NCBI GenBank assembly: GCA_016271365.2
Contig: CM028129.1
Location: 430,670,501-430,734,500 of the forward strand
Direction of reading: 5' to 3'
Length of the DNA stretch: 64,000 bases
From: Neoceratodus forsteri
Lineage: Eukaryota; Chordata; Ceratodontiformes; Ceratodontidae
The translations under genes and the position numbers were made by a program. Under the pieces are notes generated by a model, which ran no database searches, had not been told where the DNA came from, and worked only from the letters and a program-made list of their open reading frames with translations. Within the stretch, counting starts at the first letter, position 1. The number at the start of each line of letters is the position of its first letter. Shown one piece after another: positions 31,114 to 41,949 of this stretch.

Positions 31114-33286
31114 GCCTTGACCCAAAACCTCTCCTCTTTGCTTCAGCCATTGCCTACCCTCTCAATAATCCTAAATCTCTCATTCTCTACTGCCTTGATT
31201 CCTCTTCATGGAAACATGCTGTGGTCCTCCATTTACCCAAGGGGTGACACTCATCCCTTGCGACTATCGCCCTATTTCTCTCCTCCTTCCCTTGCCAAGC
31301 TTCAATAACACATTGTCCTCTTCCCAGCTCACCTCTTTTCTATCTGTCACCTCCTTTTTCACCCCTTTCCAGTCTGGTTTCAGGAAAAACACTCAACCAC
31401 CACCTCTCTCCTATGGCTCACGGACTCCCATCCTAACCAGATGGACAATAGACAAAATTACCTCTGCCAATTTTGTTGATCTGGCTGACCTTCGACACCA
31501 TCTCTCACTCCTTCTCCTTACTCACTCCCAGCATCTGGCCTGTCTCCTATGCCACAAATCATTCAAGGCCTACCTTATTGGTAGGACCCAGTCAGTTAAG
31601 ATCTTGGATGCCACTGCCTCCCTCCCGATTAGCACTGGAGTCTCCCAGGGCTCTGTTAGGGTCTCTCATATTCTCCATCTTCTTAAATGACCTTCCCTCT
31701 GTTTGCTCCAATCCTCCGCTATAAATATGTATGCCAATGATACAGTCTTGTATGCATCATATTGTTATTGTCGTTCTTTATTATATGTATGTATTGTAAT
31801 TGTGTATTTGTACAGTGCTTGACTTTGAAAACTTAAAAATAAATTTCTACTTACTTACTTACATCTGGATTCTGTCCTGATGAGGTTACAACAGTTTACA
31901 GCAAGACTTCAACAAGGTTCAGCTCTGGTTTGCTAACTATAAACCTTTCCTCAGTGCCAAGAACACTATCTCCATGACCTTTGGCACAAGGCAGAGACTC
32001 TCTAGGCTTCCTTCCTACCACTTTTCACACCTTAGGGGACTTTACTTGAGGACACTTCTCGCCTTCAGGTACGTAGATGTTTGGTTGGACTAACACCTAA
32101 ACTTCTCTGGACATATTGACACCATCTAGAAAAACTGCTCCCTAAGCTTGGTGCCCTGTTCAGGAACTGTAGTTGCATCCTCCTACATCTGGGCATGAAC
32201 TTGTTCAGAAGATGATACTGCCCATTTTCGACTACTGTGACATAGTCTATTGTGCTGCCCCTAAGTCCTCCCTGGCCAGATTGGACACCATCTTCAATTC
32301 CTTCTGCCACTTTGCCTTGGATGCCCCTCTCGCACCCATCAATGCGATCTTTATCGTGGCCTATCCTTCCCTCTTACAAGTAGATGACTCTCCCAGTGTG
32401 CTAAATTCACCTCCAAGCGCTGGTTGGGTGAACCTTCCTACCTCATCTCCTCCTTTATAACACCACCCACCCTTCCATTCCTTAGATCAACCGACTCCCA
32501 TACCCTGGTTTGTCCCCACAGATCCACCCAAATTGGCCAATCCGGTTACTCTCACTACCTCCCAAAATTTGGAATCTCCATCCCCCTAAATTCCAGCACT
32601 CCATCAGCTCTGCTCTCAATAATTACTTGCACCTAGCTGCTCCTGTCATGTCTCTCCCTAATTCCTCCCTCTAAGCCTGGACAAATCCTACCCCTCACCC
32701 TCAATTTCATTTTACCCTGTGCACACCCCACCCCAAACCTCTAGCCTCCTCCCCTTCCCCAAATTGCTCCCCCTTACTGGTCTCCCTTGATCTCTCACAG
32801 AACATAAGGACCCCAAATGCTCCTTGGGTCCCTCTCCCTACCCCAAGGGACTTGTATCTCTACATCTCACTCCCCTTCACCATTCATTTAGGATCTCTCT
32901 GGGATACTGACTTATCCCTTTCTCTGGTCCATCCAGTCTCCTTGCAGGTTCCTCACATCCTGAATGGGGTCTCCAGGGACACAACACTTCCCCACCCCAC
33001 CTCACCCCTCCCTCCTCTTTCCCCTTTTCTTTCACGTAAGCACTTGTTTACTCAGTAACCTGGTACTTATTATTGTCACACTTTCTACATGTTATGCGCA
33101 ACACTGTTGGAACACTGTTTGTAACACCTGCCTTATAACTGTATGTTAATGTTGATCTTGTAACTTGAATGTTTAATATCTCATTCCAATTGTACTCCCT
33201 TCCCCCAAGTCCACACTGGGAGGAGAGCGACTTTGTTGCTCAGTGTGGCTTCCCAGGAAACATTTTAATAAATAAATAAATAACCT
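31114..33286 (+). mobile_element. L2-clade LINE, 5'-truncated (L2-e)
   Basis: The copy aligns with the one starting at 60137 in L2-g and carries reverse transcriptase and C-terminal blocks in broken frames: CDYRPISLL near 31260, ISTGVSQGS near 31630, YANDTVLYA at 31730-31756 (catalytic Asp to Asn), and STDSHTLVCPHRSTQIGQSG near 32480. It ends with TTTTAATAAATAAATAAATA at 33286. A 104-bp insertion interrupts it at 31759-31862. Confidence 0.88.
31759..31862 (+). mobile_element. 104-bp insertion with (TTAC)n tail inside L2-e
   Basis: Comparison with the intact L2-g copy (GTATGCATCTGGTTCCTG) shows L2-e interrupted after GCATC and resuming at ATCTGG, giving a short ATC duplication. The insert ends in AATAAATTTCTACTTACTTA followed by another TTAC unit. 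It is therefore probably the extreme 3' end of another LINE, or a small SINE using that tail. It has no pol III boxes. Confidence 0.7.
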
Positions 33287-33350
33287 AACTAAAGTTTGCT
33301 AGCTATCAGGTGGGATGTATGTCATGCTCAATAGTTGCCATAGATGGTAG

Positions 33351-33390
33351 TGTGTGTGTGTGCATATATGTGTGTGTGTGTGTGTATGTG
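33351..33390. repeat. GT microsatellite
   Basis: Interrupted (GT)n run with a CATATAT interruption. Confidence 0.9.
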
Positions 33391-33459
33391 TTAAGTGATG
33401 TATAATCTGCAATGATTTGTAAATAGTCATTTTCTGACTGTGTTGGGGGGTTGAACTGG

Positions 33460-36246
33460 CAGGAAAACACACTGGGGCAAGGGTACTGGACGCTAGGATG
33501 GCAAATTTTAAGGAAATCGGTGACTGTTTCAGTAAATATCTTGAAGGTGGGGATGGCTGGGGGGTAGTGGAGGCACAATGGAAAAGGACCAAGAAGGGAA
33601 TAACTAAGGCAACAGCAAGCTGTTTGAAGGAAGTAAGCAAGAGTAGGAGGAGGAGGAAGAGGTGCCTGTTGTTCTCAAAGGGAGGTGGGTAAGATGGTAA
33701 GGAGAAGAAAACAGCTTTAGGAAGCCCAAGAAGACCCAGAAAGAGGCAGACAGGAATGTATATCTAGATAAAGAAAGGGAAGCAGGAAGGAGGGAGAAGA
33801 CAGCTAAGGCGCAAACAGAGGAGAAGCTCACAAGGAGGTCAAAAGAGGATGACTTCTTCAGGTGTGTGTGTGGAAAGATGAAATCAGAAGCGAGATAGTG
33901 AGGATTGGGAGAGCAGGGGGAGAGACTGTGCAAATAAGATCAAGAAAAATCAAAAATTTTAAATGAGAACTCTGCTCAGTATTCATGTTAGGGGGAGGAA
34001 ACAAACCAACATGTATCAGCAGGCACAGTGGTAGAGGGGAGTGACCACATAGTTAGTTCTCATAGAGAGAGTCCTAAGGGATCAGAAGCAGAAGGAAAGC
34101 AAAGTCAAGGGCCTGACAGGATTAACCCAAGGGTACTAAAGGAACTGAGCACGGTACTAGCTGTCCCTGGCAACACTATGCAGCATCTCATTGGAGATGA
34201 GGGTAGTTCTAGAGGACTGGAGAAGGGTCGATGTGGTCCCTCTGCACAAGAGCGGCAGCAGGGAGGAGGCTAGCATTTATAGGCCAGTCATTCTCAGATC
34301 AGTGGTGGGGAAATTAATGGAAACCCTGTTGAATTAGAGGCTGATGGCGTGCTAGGAGGCAAGTGGGCTGCGGGACCACTGGTAGCATGATTTCACAGGG
34401 GAGATCATGTCAAACAAATATTTCTTTGACTGGATGACTAGGAGTTGGAGAAAGTGAAGGCAGTGGATGTGGTCTATCTGGACTTCAGTAAGGCCCTTTA
34501 CACTGTGCCCCACAGGAGGCTAATAAACGGAGCACCCTAAGTGTTGGGAAGAAGGTGGCAAGGTAGGTATCAGATAGATTAAAGGATAGGAAACAGAGGG
34601 TAGTTGGGGAAAGGACAGTGACCAGTGGAGTGACACAAGGTCAGTACTGGGTCCCATCCTCTTCAGTGTCTTCATAAAGTGACATTGCTGAGAAACTGGG
34701 AGGAGGGGTGCTCTTTGCAGATGACACAAAAATCTCCAAAAGGGTGGACACATAGGAAGGGTGGAGAGAATGCAAAGGGATCTGGGAAAGCTAGAGGAGT
34801 GGCTAGAGGTGGAACATGGGTTTCAATACTAAAAAGTGTAAAGTTATGCACCTGGGGTGGGACAACATGGAGATGTGTGTACAATGGGAGGTAAGGTGCT
34901 TACAGTCATCAAGCAAGAGATGGATCTTGAGGTAATCATATCCGATGATCTCAAGGTGACTAGGCAGTGCAACAGGGCAGCTGGCAAAGCTAGTTGGATG
35001 CTGGGGTGCATGGGAGGATTTCGGTATCACATTAAAACAGTGCGGCAATTACAGCGACTACTATTGGAGTGACTGCAATACAGCACAAACACTATCGATG
35101 AAGGAACAGTAAGAATGACTACACATGCAGTATGTGCAATTGTAAAGTATGTGATCAGTTAACTAGGTGACTCACCAGACCGCAACCAGACATATAACCT
35201 ACCCCTCGATCCAGGAGCGCTATGGAGTTCGAATCCTTCAGATGGGGCTCAGGAGCACAGCAGAGCCCCTGCATGACATGGGTGGACCTGACTGATAAAG
35301 GTGGGTATGATCATGGGGTTAGGTGGTTCAAGATGGAGGTCGAATTCATCCAGAGCCAGAGGGGATGCCTCTGCTAGTGTAACGGAGGTTATATATTTCA
35401 GAGGGACAAGGAGGTCCGTGGCAAGGTTTATTGAGGTGTGGGAGTATTTGAGGGTATCGTGACACAACCTGGAGGTGCACATTTGAACTGTGTAATATTC
35501 ACCACATGTAGATGTATAGCCCATGTTCCACTAGCCAGATAACACATGCACCGGGATATGCGATCGCTTTAATTGCAGTCGATGTAATAAATTCACCCAA
35601 ATTGCAGTTGTCCTGTAATATTTGCTGTATTGACATGGAACTGGGGATTTCTAGCAGGAGAAGGGAGTTGCCACTGTATCACTCACTATTGAGACCCAAC
35701 CTAGAGCAATGTGTACAGTTCTGGATGGCACACCTCTGCAAAGACATTGACAGGGTAGAAGTGATTCAGAGGGGTACAACCAAAATGGTGCAAGGGTTGC
35801 ATGAGAAACCATATGAGGAGATACTGCTGGAACTTAGCATATACTCCCTAGAGGAAAGGAGAGTAAGTGGCAACATAATTGAGACCTTAAGTACCTCACA
35901 GGAGTAAATAAGGTACAGGGGGAGGTCTGTCTGAGGGTAGAAAGAAAAACCAGAACAAAAGGGCATGCACTAAAGCTTGGGGGTAGTTTAAGGTGCTGTG
36001 AGGAAATACTACTCAGAAAGAGTGGTGGACGCTTGGAACAGCCTGCCAGAGGGTTGTTGGGGTGAAGGCAGTGGGAGCTTCAACACATGTGGGATGGGCA
36101 CATGGGCATAATAGGTAGAGATAAGGGAGGGACAGGGACATCTGAGACTGAATAGGGTCCAGGGTGCAGTAATAGGCAGGAAATAGGGCATACTAGATGG
36201 GCCTGTCAGTCCTTTCTGCTTAAAATTCTATGGTTCTATGTTTCTA
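33460..36246 (+). mobile_element. CR1 LINE, 5'-truncated, split by a 622-bp insertion (CR1-b)
   Basis: The copy starts in the linker between endonuclease and reverse transcriptase (MANFKEIGDCFSKYLEGG near 33498). It continues through VKGPDRINPRVLKEL near 34100, VYLDFSKALYTVPHRRLING near 34460-34530, VIISDDLKVTRQCNRAAGKA near 34930-34990, then after the insertion LLRPNLEQCVQFWM and the block GLHEKPYEEILLEL (35791-35835). It ends TTCTATGGTTCTATGTTTCT at 36246. Frames are heavily broken upstream of 34850 but clean over 35512-35907. Confidence 0.9.
35023..35644. mobile_element. Unidentified 622-bp insertion in CR1-b
   Basis: GGATTTC precedes (35016-35022) and follows (35645-35651) the insert. 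CR1-d reads directly across this position, so the interruption is real. The insert has weakly matching ends (GCAATTACAG near the left, GCAAATATTACAGG reversed near the right) but no clear terminal repeat, poly(A) or known coding block. A minus-strand open frame of 91 codons (35249-35524) has no recognised domain. GTTCGAATCC at about 35226 looks like a tRNA B box but has no A box partner. The family is unknown. Confidence 0.75.
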
Positions 36247-36789
36247 GAGTATGTGGAGGAGATGACTGGGACCCTTATAAAGAGTGGTGCATTCTACCTA
36301 TCCTTACAAGGAAATGCTTACAGAATATCTGGGTCTGTCGACAGCAGCCCACTTTGAAATGTGGCACAACCTGGTTTTGAAAGTCTTACCCATGATGAGA
36401 CTTATCTATGAGTTAAAAGGATGGGCCAAAAATCTGAAAGGCACTTTAGACCCTATATATCCTCTTTGCCGCTGAATGAGGCCATACTGATATGTATGAG
36501 GTGCTGAATGAGCTACAGTACATTGTACTAAATAAAGAATACATCAGACACACTGAGACAAAATCGTGTATTTTGCAAGAATGACAGTGTGATGAATGCT
36601 ATCATTGTTTGTTTGTATGTTTCCTTTCGAACCAACTGGTTCTTTTAATGTCCAAACATTGAAGTTTAATAAACATTATAAATATAACATGTGTTGTGTC
36701 CAGCTGTATATGGACGGTATCCTTACCTCCCCTACTATAAAACCCTTCCAAATGCACCACAGCATCCTCAGTGCTTTACTATCGCTCTT
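36247..36789. other. Unassigned region
   Basis: No family was recognised. Short open frames carry no domain. Confidence 0.45.
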
Positions 36790-36970
36790 ATTGTACTGAC
36801 TAGTTTGCTTAAGGGGTCACTGATGATGAGTCTCAGATCCCTCTCCTCAGCTGTAGTGGTCAATCTACCCTCCCCCATCACATTTTTATATGTGGATTCT
36901 TGTTCCTTAGGTGCATCACCTTGCACTCCTTGACATTTAAACACAAAAGTATGTCATGCACTCCAGTGTC
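36790..36970 (-). mobile_element. CR1 fragment
   Basis: Reverse-complemented, this matches the CR1 region just after the palm (the block for KCKV-x-x-LG ... RDLGVIVSDDL). It is the same region as 58130-58260 and 34820-34950 of other copies. It is short and broken. Confidence 0.65.
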
Positions 36971-36989
36971 TTTTAAAATGTAAAATATA

Positions 36990-37048
36990 TTTGCCTCCAA
37001 TGGTGCAGAGGACTGAGGTGTTTGTATCTCACCTACGACCTGGGTTCA
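36990..37048 (+). mobile_element. Possible SINE head truncated by an L2 end
   Basis: ATGGTGCAGAGGACTGAGG resembles a pol III A box and GGGTTCAGG a partial B box at about the right spacing. The sequence is cut off where the L2 tail begins. Weak call. Confidence 0.35.
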
Positions 37049-37245
37049 GGTATTTATTTATTTAGCTTTTGTTTACCAAGTAGGCACACTAGGCAATTTA
37101 ATGCCTATTTTCAGGTGCAACCCGGAGAGTACAAACCAAGTAGACAGTGAAAAATACAACATAACAAGCTATACATGGGCAAGAAGTGCATAGTATGAAA
37201 TACAATTAACAAGATGTACGTTGTCAAGAAAGTACATAGTATGCA
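37049..37245 (-). mobile_element. L2-clade LINE 3' end fragment (L2-c)
   Basis: It starts with a TATTTATTTATTTA tail and continues with TTTGTTTACCAAGTAGGCAC and CTATTTTCAGGTGCAACCCG, closely matching the 3' end of L2-d at 50727-50812. It carries only the untranslated end. Confidence 0.7.
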
Positions 37246-38560
37246 GTGCCATCATTGCTGGGGTCTGGCGGAGGAAGGCTGCAGTTCTGCAACGTGCGCT
37301 CCAACTAATATGCAACCCTGGCTCTCAGGTGGTTATCAGTGGACACCATGGACCGGAAACCATCCTAATCATAACTGGAGTACAGTAGTCCTACCTGATG
37401 TCTTCTATGGCCTGACTACTATGAAGGCAAAAGTCTGCCTAATCGGCATTTGGAGCATAGACTCTTATAACCACTACTCTCCCACCCAAGTGGCTAATCA
37501 CTTCCACCACCCACCTCCTCTGAGAAACATTTACAAGGTGTCAGTCAGATAGTTTTGACCTCCTGTTTCAAGTGTATATGTTTTTTAATGTACAATGTTC
37601 AAAACAGTATCCTACAACAAAGTACAGTGTCCTATAATACAGTATGGCAACATAAGCCTACTAACAACAAATAAGACTGGTACATAGGAGGCTTAAATGA
37701 AAGTCTCTAAATAAAACAAATATAATGTAAGACAATTTTTCTGCACCAGACTTACGTTTTAAGCCTGCCTTGCTTTTGTAAGGCCAAAACATGTCTTAAA
37801 CATGGACTTGTATCTTTTGTGCAACCAGCTGCTGTTGCTAGGCAACAAAGACTAGTCTTAAAACTGTCATCCTGTCAGGAATAATTCAAGATGGCTGTCA
37901 GGAGTACAAAATTAACTTCTAAGGGAAGGAGTATAACTACTGTATTCACCTCTGAAGTTGAGATTGATACAAACACTGTGTATTTTATTGTGTTTGCCAA
38001 TCCTCTTCAATACCCCCCACCTCCCTCTCTCATGCCATGCCTTATTAAATATTATAAGAAATCACTGTCATCTCATTTTCTGCAGTGCTGTCCTGCAACT
38101 TGGTGCAATGCCCTTACTATAATACGGTGGCAGGTTTTAATGTGTTTATGCTTGCCGCTGTTCCTAATTTGATTCCCGCGTCCAATTTGTAATTTATTTT
38201 CCTATTGATTAAGCACTGTCTGGGAAATGGCTGACTAAAGCACGAGACAACAAAATTGGCAGACCTGGTCAGAGGATTCCAATGGAATTTCCTACGCCAC
38301 ACCATGAGGGGCACATCTGATTTTACATTTTTCCTCAGGGTACAGTCAGAGAGAGAGGAGAAGGTTTTGTCGAGAGGTGCTCTTTCTCAGTGTGTTATTT
38401 GAGGTAGACTGTGAGGGTACAGGAGAATGGTACAAAGTGAATTTACCATGGGCAGGGCACTGCATCAGTATCTGTTGCAGAATTGAATAGAGGAACCGGC
38501 TGAGAACCTCTAAGATTAATTGTGAAGAGCTGGTATAAGAAGTGTGTATGTGTGTGTGGG
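37246..38560. other. Unassigned region
   Basis: A 112-codon plus-strand open frame (37214-37552) begins inside the L2 end and has no recognised domain. GTTGCTAGGCAAC at about 37835-37847 is a perfect short palindrome, like an X-box/RFX half-site pair, but its role here is unknown. Nothing else stands out. Confidence 0.45.
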
Positions 38561-39028
38561 GGGTAACAAACTGCTATACCCTGGCCTTCTCACTTCCCAT
38601 CCTGCTTCTTGAGATCAATGGTGTAGTGCAGCTATGTGAATTGGTGGGGTGGGGAATAAACTGTCATATTCTTTCACTTCCCATCCTGCTTCTTGAGATT
38701 AATGGTGCAGTCTGGTTATGTGAATGGGGTGGGGGGTAAAAACTTCTATACCCTTCTCATCATGCCTCTGAATATTAATGGTGCAGACTTGTTATATGAA
38801 TGGGAGAGGGTAACAAACTGTTATACTCTTCATCCTTCCCATCATGCACTTTATCTCCCTCATGGTTTGAGATAACAGCCTGATCCACATCATGCCGTTG
38901 TGGGTGAGGCTGCTTAGGGAAACTCTGAGAGTGCCATTTGTTGCACAGCCGATCCACCTGATGGCACATTGGGGATGGTTATACCCTTCTCATCCTGCCT
39001 CTGAGATTAATGGTGCAGATGTGCTTTC
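38561..39028 (+). repeat. Degenerate minisatellite, about 75-88-bp units
   Basis: The motif series GGGTAACAAACTGYTATACC ... CTTCCCATCCTGCTTC ... GAGATTAATGGTGCAG ... TATGTGAATGGGGTGG recurs from about 38561, 38649, 38733 and 38808 (partial), and once more at about 38970 after a 120-bp interruption. Units have diverged in length and sequence. Confidence 0.75.
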
Positions 39029-39076
39029 TATATCTTTTGGACAGTTAGTAAATTAATTGCAAACAACCTATAATAA

Positions 39077-39431
39077 TGCATCACTTAGGGTTCATGGACA
39101 AAGTGACAAAAGTAAGGAATTGTGACATTAGGGTACAAAGTCCCTGAGCCATGGTAAGTCTGAGTTTTGTTTTTCAGGTTTGAATAATCATGTGATGCAA
39201 CATTGGCACTGTCCTAACCTGAGTGCCACTCTAAGCATTGTGCATGGCTGTTTTTCTGTGCCTGGTCTTCACAGACAGTGATCAAATTAGGCAAGACCAG
39301 TGCTGCATCAAATGATCATTCATACCCAAGAAACACAACTAAACATACATTCAGCACAGCTCACTGGAGTTTGTACCCTAACATGATATTTCCTTGCTTT
39401 TGTTGCTTTGTGCATAACACTAACTGATGCA
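39077..39431. repeat. 355-bp foldback element
   Basis: The left arm begins TGCATCACTTAGGGTTCATG (39077) and the right arm ends TGATGCA (39431). Reverse-complemented, the right arm tracks the left for about 150 bp, including ACAAAG, ACAAAAG, AAGGAAT, TTAGGGTACAAA and TGATGCARCA. The centre is about 60 bp of unpaired sequence. It is coding-free and MITE-like. No target duplication could be assigned. Confidence 0.75.
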
Positions 39432-40399
39432 TGAATGAAGCAATGTATACAAGCAGCACCAGTACAATGGCATGCAAGCAAACATTCGGCATTGACAAAT
39501 GCTTGCATTGTTTTGGTTAGGTAGTGGTGGGATCAATGTTATGGCCATGCCAGTTGTTTCTTAACAGTTATGAGGTGTCAGCTCAGGACACATACTGCAT
39601 CCACACATACAGATGTGCACAATAGATCCATATACTCACACAATATATCATACACACATATACAGTACACACACATAATATACAGTTTATATACACACAC
39701 ACACACAAATATCCATAAGCATGCACTAGATACCTTCACAAACTACATCCATATACACACACATTTAAACTGTCAGCCAGTCATAAAGAAAATTGCTAAG
39801 ATGGGGCTCTGAGCTTTGGAGAATGGAGAGCTGAGATAAAGGGTGCAAGCAGCAACTAGAGCCACACACAGTATTTAGGAAGATAAATAGTGAGGTGGGA
39901 GTGAAACATAGAAAGAATCAAGTAAGAATTATGAGGCTGTGCACATGAGCTCATGGAATCAAATAATAATACAGGCAAATATGACTATGCAGCCAGGTCT
40001 GGACAACAGGAGGAGAGATCAACAGACTGAATCTGGACAGGGATATTTTACTCCATAAGATAACCTATCATACCAAATAACATAGCCGCACTCATTCACT
40101 GCACAGGAATGAGTGATGACAGGCAGCAAAAATGGGTCACAGTAATCAAATCGGAGTACAGTCACAACAAATAGGAAACTGACAGTTTGTGAATGGAAAT
40201 ATGTCAAAGAAAAAATCCTAGCGATCAAAAGTAAATGGAAGGAAAGTAGTTTACCACAGATACATATAAATAAAGGTTCAGCAGTGACTACACACACTGG
40301 CTTTTACCAACTGTTGGTTTTGAACAGGGGGCTATAATGAATTCAGGTGCTATGTTATTTTTCTTCAGATCTTTATTATTCTTAATTAGTTAACCCAAA
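39432..40399. other. Unassigned region with CA/TA microsatellite
   Basis: A CA- and TA-rich simple stretch covers about 39600-39770. The rest has no recognised family. Confidence 0.5.
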
Positions 40400-40510
40400 C
40401 AGGGATACTTACCAGTCCAAGTAAGCGATCCTCTGCAGAGGTACTGGAGGAGGTGAGTACCTGTAAAAGAGAGAAGGGGTCACAAAGGATCCACAGTTCT
40501 TAAAAAAAAA
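40400..40510 (+). repeat. Dispersed repeat shared with 30285-30410
   Basis: This is the plus-strand copy of the repeat containing ACCTGTAAAA and AAGGGGTCACAAAGGATCCA, ending in an A-rich run at 40501-40510. A shorter match to ACCTGTAAAAG occurs at 46023. Confidence 0.55.
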
Positions 40511-40556
40511 ATAGATAGAGGATAAATTTAAATAATACAGTTTTCTGTAGAAATTG

Positions 40557-40985
40557 GGTAATCTGGGACTCAGAGAGAGTGAGAGCTGCTGAGACTGAGA
40601 CAGAGAGAGTGAAAGCAGCCACAGCTTCCTTGAATCAAGGAGATTATTTTCTAAACTACACTGAACTGAATTATTACTTTTGGACCTGTATAGAAATAGT
40701 ATTGACTCTGTTTTGGGGTGAACTTTTCTTAGTTTTAACTTTAATTTGCCAGGGAGGAACTGTAGCTGGGAGATATTTGCAGTCAGTTGTGACTAGACCT
40801 GTTACTAGCCTTTGTGAAATAGGTGTCTGAAAGGAAGGAAGGCACTCCAGGGTGGAGAGTAGAGTTGTAGGTGATTGTTTCTGGACGGCATCTATCTGGA
40901 AGGGAACCAGGATCCTAGGTGATAGGTTTAAATGCTTCAATGGCAAGCATTTAAACTAGCCAAAGGGGAGGCACTGAAAAGAAAG
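40557..40985 (+). mobile_element. CR1 5' region fragment
   Basis: It resembles the 5' part of CR1-a: the block GGCAAGCATTTAAACTAGCC near 40941-40960 matches the corresponding block near 17550. Two near-repeats with CAGAGAGAGTGA lie at the start (about 40571 and 40600). It is non-coding and probably a 5' untranslated region. It joins directly to a CR1 3' half, so this is either an internally deleted copy or two abutting fragments. Confidence 0.6.
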
Positions 40986-41945
40986 GAGGAGTGAGATGAG
41001 TCTCTTTGCGGATGACTCAAAACTGGGGGCGGTGGTGGATGGGGAGGAGTGGAGGTGGCCCCTACGGGGACCTGGAGGCTCTGGAAAGGTGGTCTAGAAA
41101 GCAGAAGCTGAGGTTCAATGCAGGGAAATGCAAGGTGCTGTACCTGGGAGCCAGAAACCCAGGCCAAGTGTACAGCCGGGAGAATGCTACAAGTCTCGAT
41201 GGCTGACAGTGACCTGTGGTGGTGGATGTCAAGATGAACAACTTGGAGACTTGCAGGAGGGCAGCAGCAAAGGCCAACAGGATGCTTGGATGCATCACTA
41301 GGAGCCCACCTCCAGAAGGAGGGAAGTGAATTCCCACTGTATAACTGCTTGGTGAGGCCGCACTTAGTACTGCGCAGTTTTGGAGGCCACATTTAAAGAG
41401 GGACATTGAACTCCTGGAGAGGGTCCAGAGGAGGGCAACCAAAATGATTTGGGGCTTGGAGGATAGGACCTATGGGAGAGGCTCAAGAGCTAAATATGTA
41501 CACATTGGAAGAGAGAAGGGACCGGGGACATGATAGAGGTCTTCAGGTACATGAAGGGGTAAACAGGGGAGGAGCAGTCAGGGTGCTCCGAGGAAGGAGG
41601 GGGCAACTAGAGAGCATGGGTGGAAGCTGGAGGGGAGATTCAGGGAGAAGGAGGAGGTGCTACTTCGCTGAGAGGGTGGTGGAGCCATGGAATGCACTGC
41701 CCAGGGGGCTGGTGGAGGCAGAAATGGTGAAGGGGTTCAAGAGGGGTGGGACAGGTACAGGGAAAGGTTCTGGAAGCAAAACCAGTGCAGCGAGAGTATC
41801 TGGGACTGGAGGAGAAGCCAAAGAGGGAGGGGCAGCAAGGTCCAGCTCCCAGGGTGGGGGCTGAACAAACAAGCAGACACCAAAAGACCATTAGACCTAT
41901 TCTGCTGGCATTTTTGTATGTTAGTATGTAAATTCTAGCCTCCCA
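40986..41945 (+). mobile_element. CR1 3' half, GC-rich subfamily (CR1-c)
   Basis: It starts at the palm motif FADD (41005-41016), then LRFNAGKCKVLYLGARNPG (open in 41006-41206), RRATKMI-like sequence near 41440 and AERVVEPWNALPRGLVEAEM (open 41472-41864). The sequence is more GC-rich than the neighbouring CR1 copies, suggesting a different subfamily. Confidence 0.85.
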
Positions 41946-41949
41946 AAAA

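Noticed and set aside
31877..31885. CTGATGAGG in L2-e (and 60795-60803 in L2-g) as further hammerhead cores
   Set aside because: It is part of the L2 coding sequence after the palm motif, with no GAAAC or stem pairing nearby.
35226..35236. GTTCGAATCC as a pol III B box in the 622-bp insertion
   Set aside because: There is no A box at the required distance on either strand.
37835..37847. GTTGCTAGGCAAC as an RFX-type regulatory site
   Set aside because: It is a perfect short palindrome resembling the motif, but there is no gene or promoter context, so no feature is claimed.
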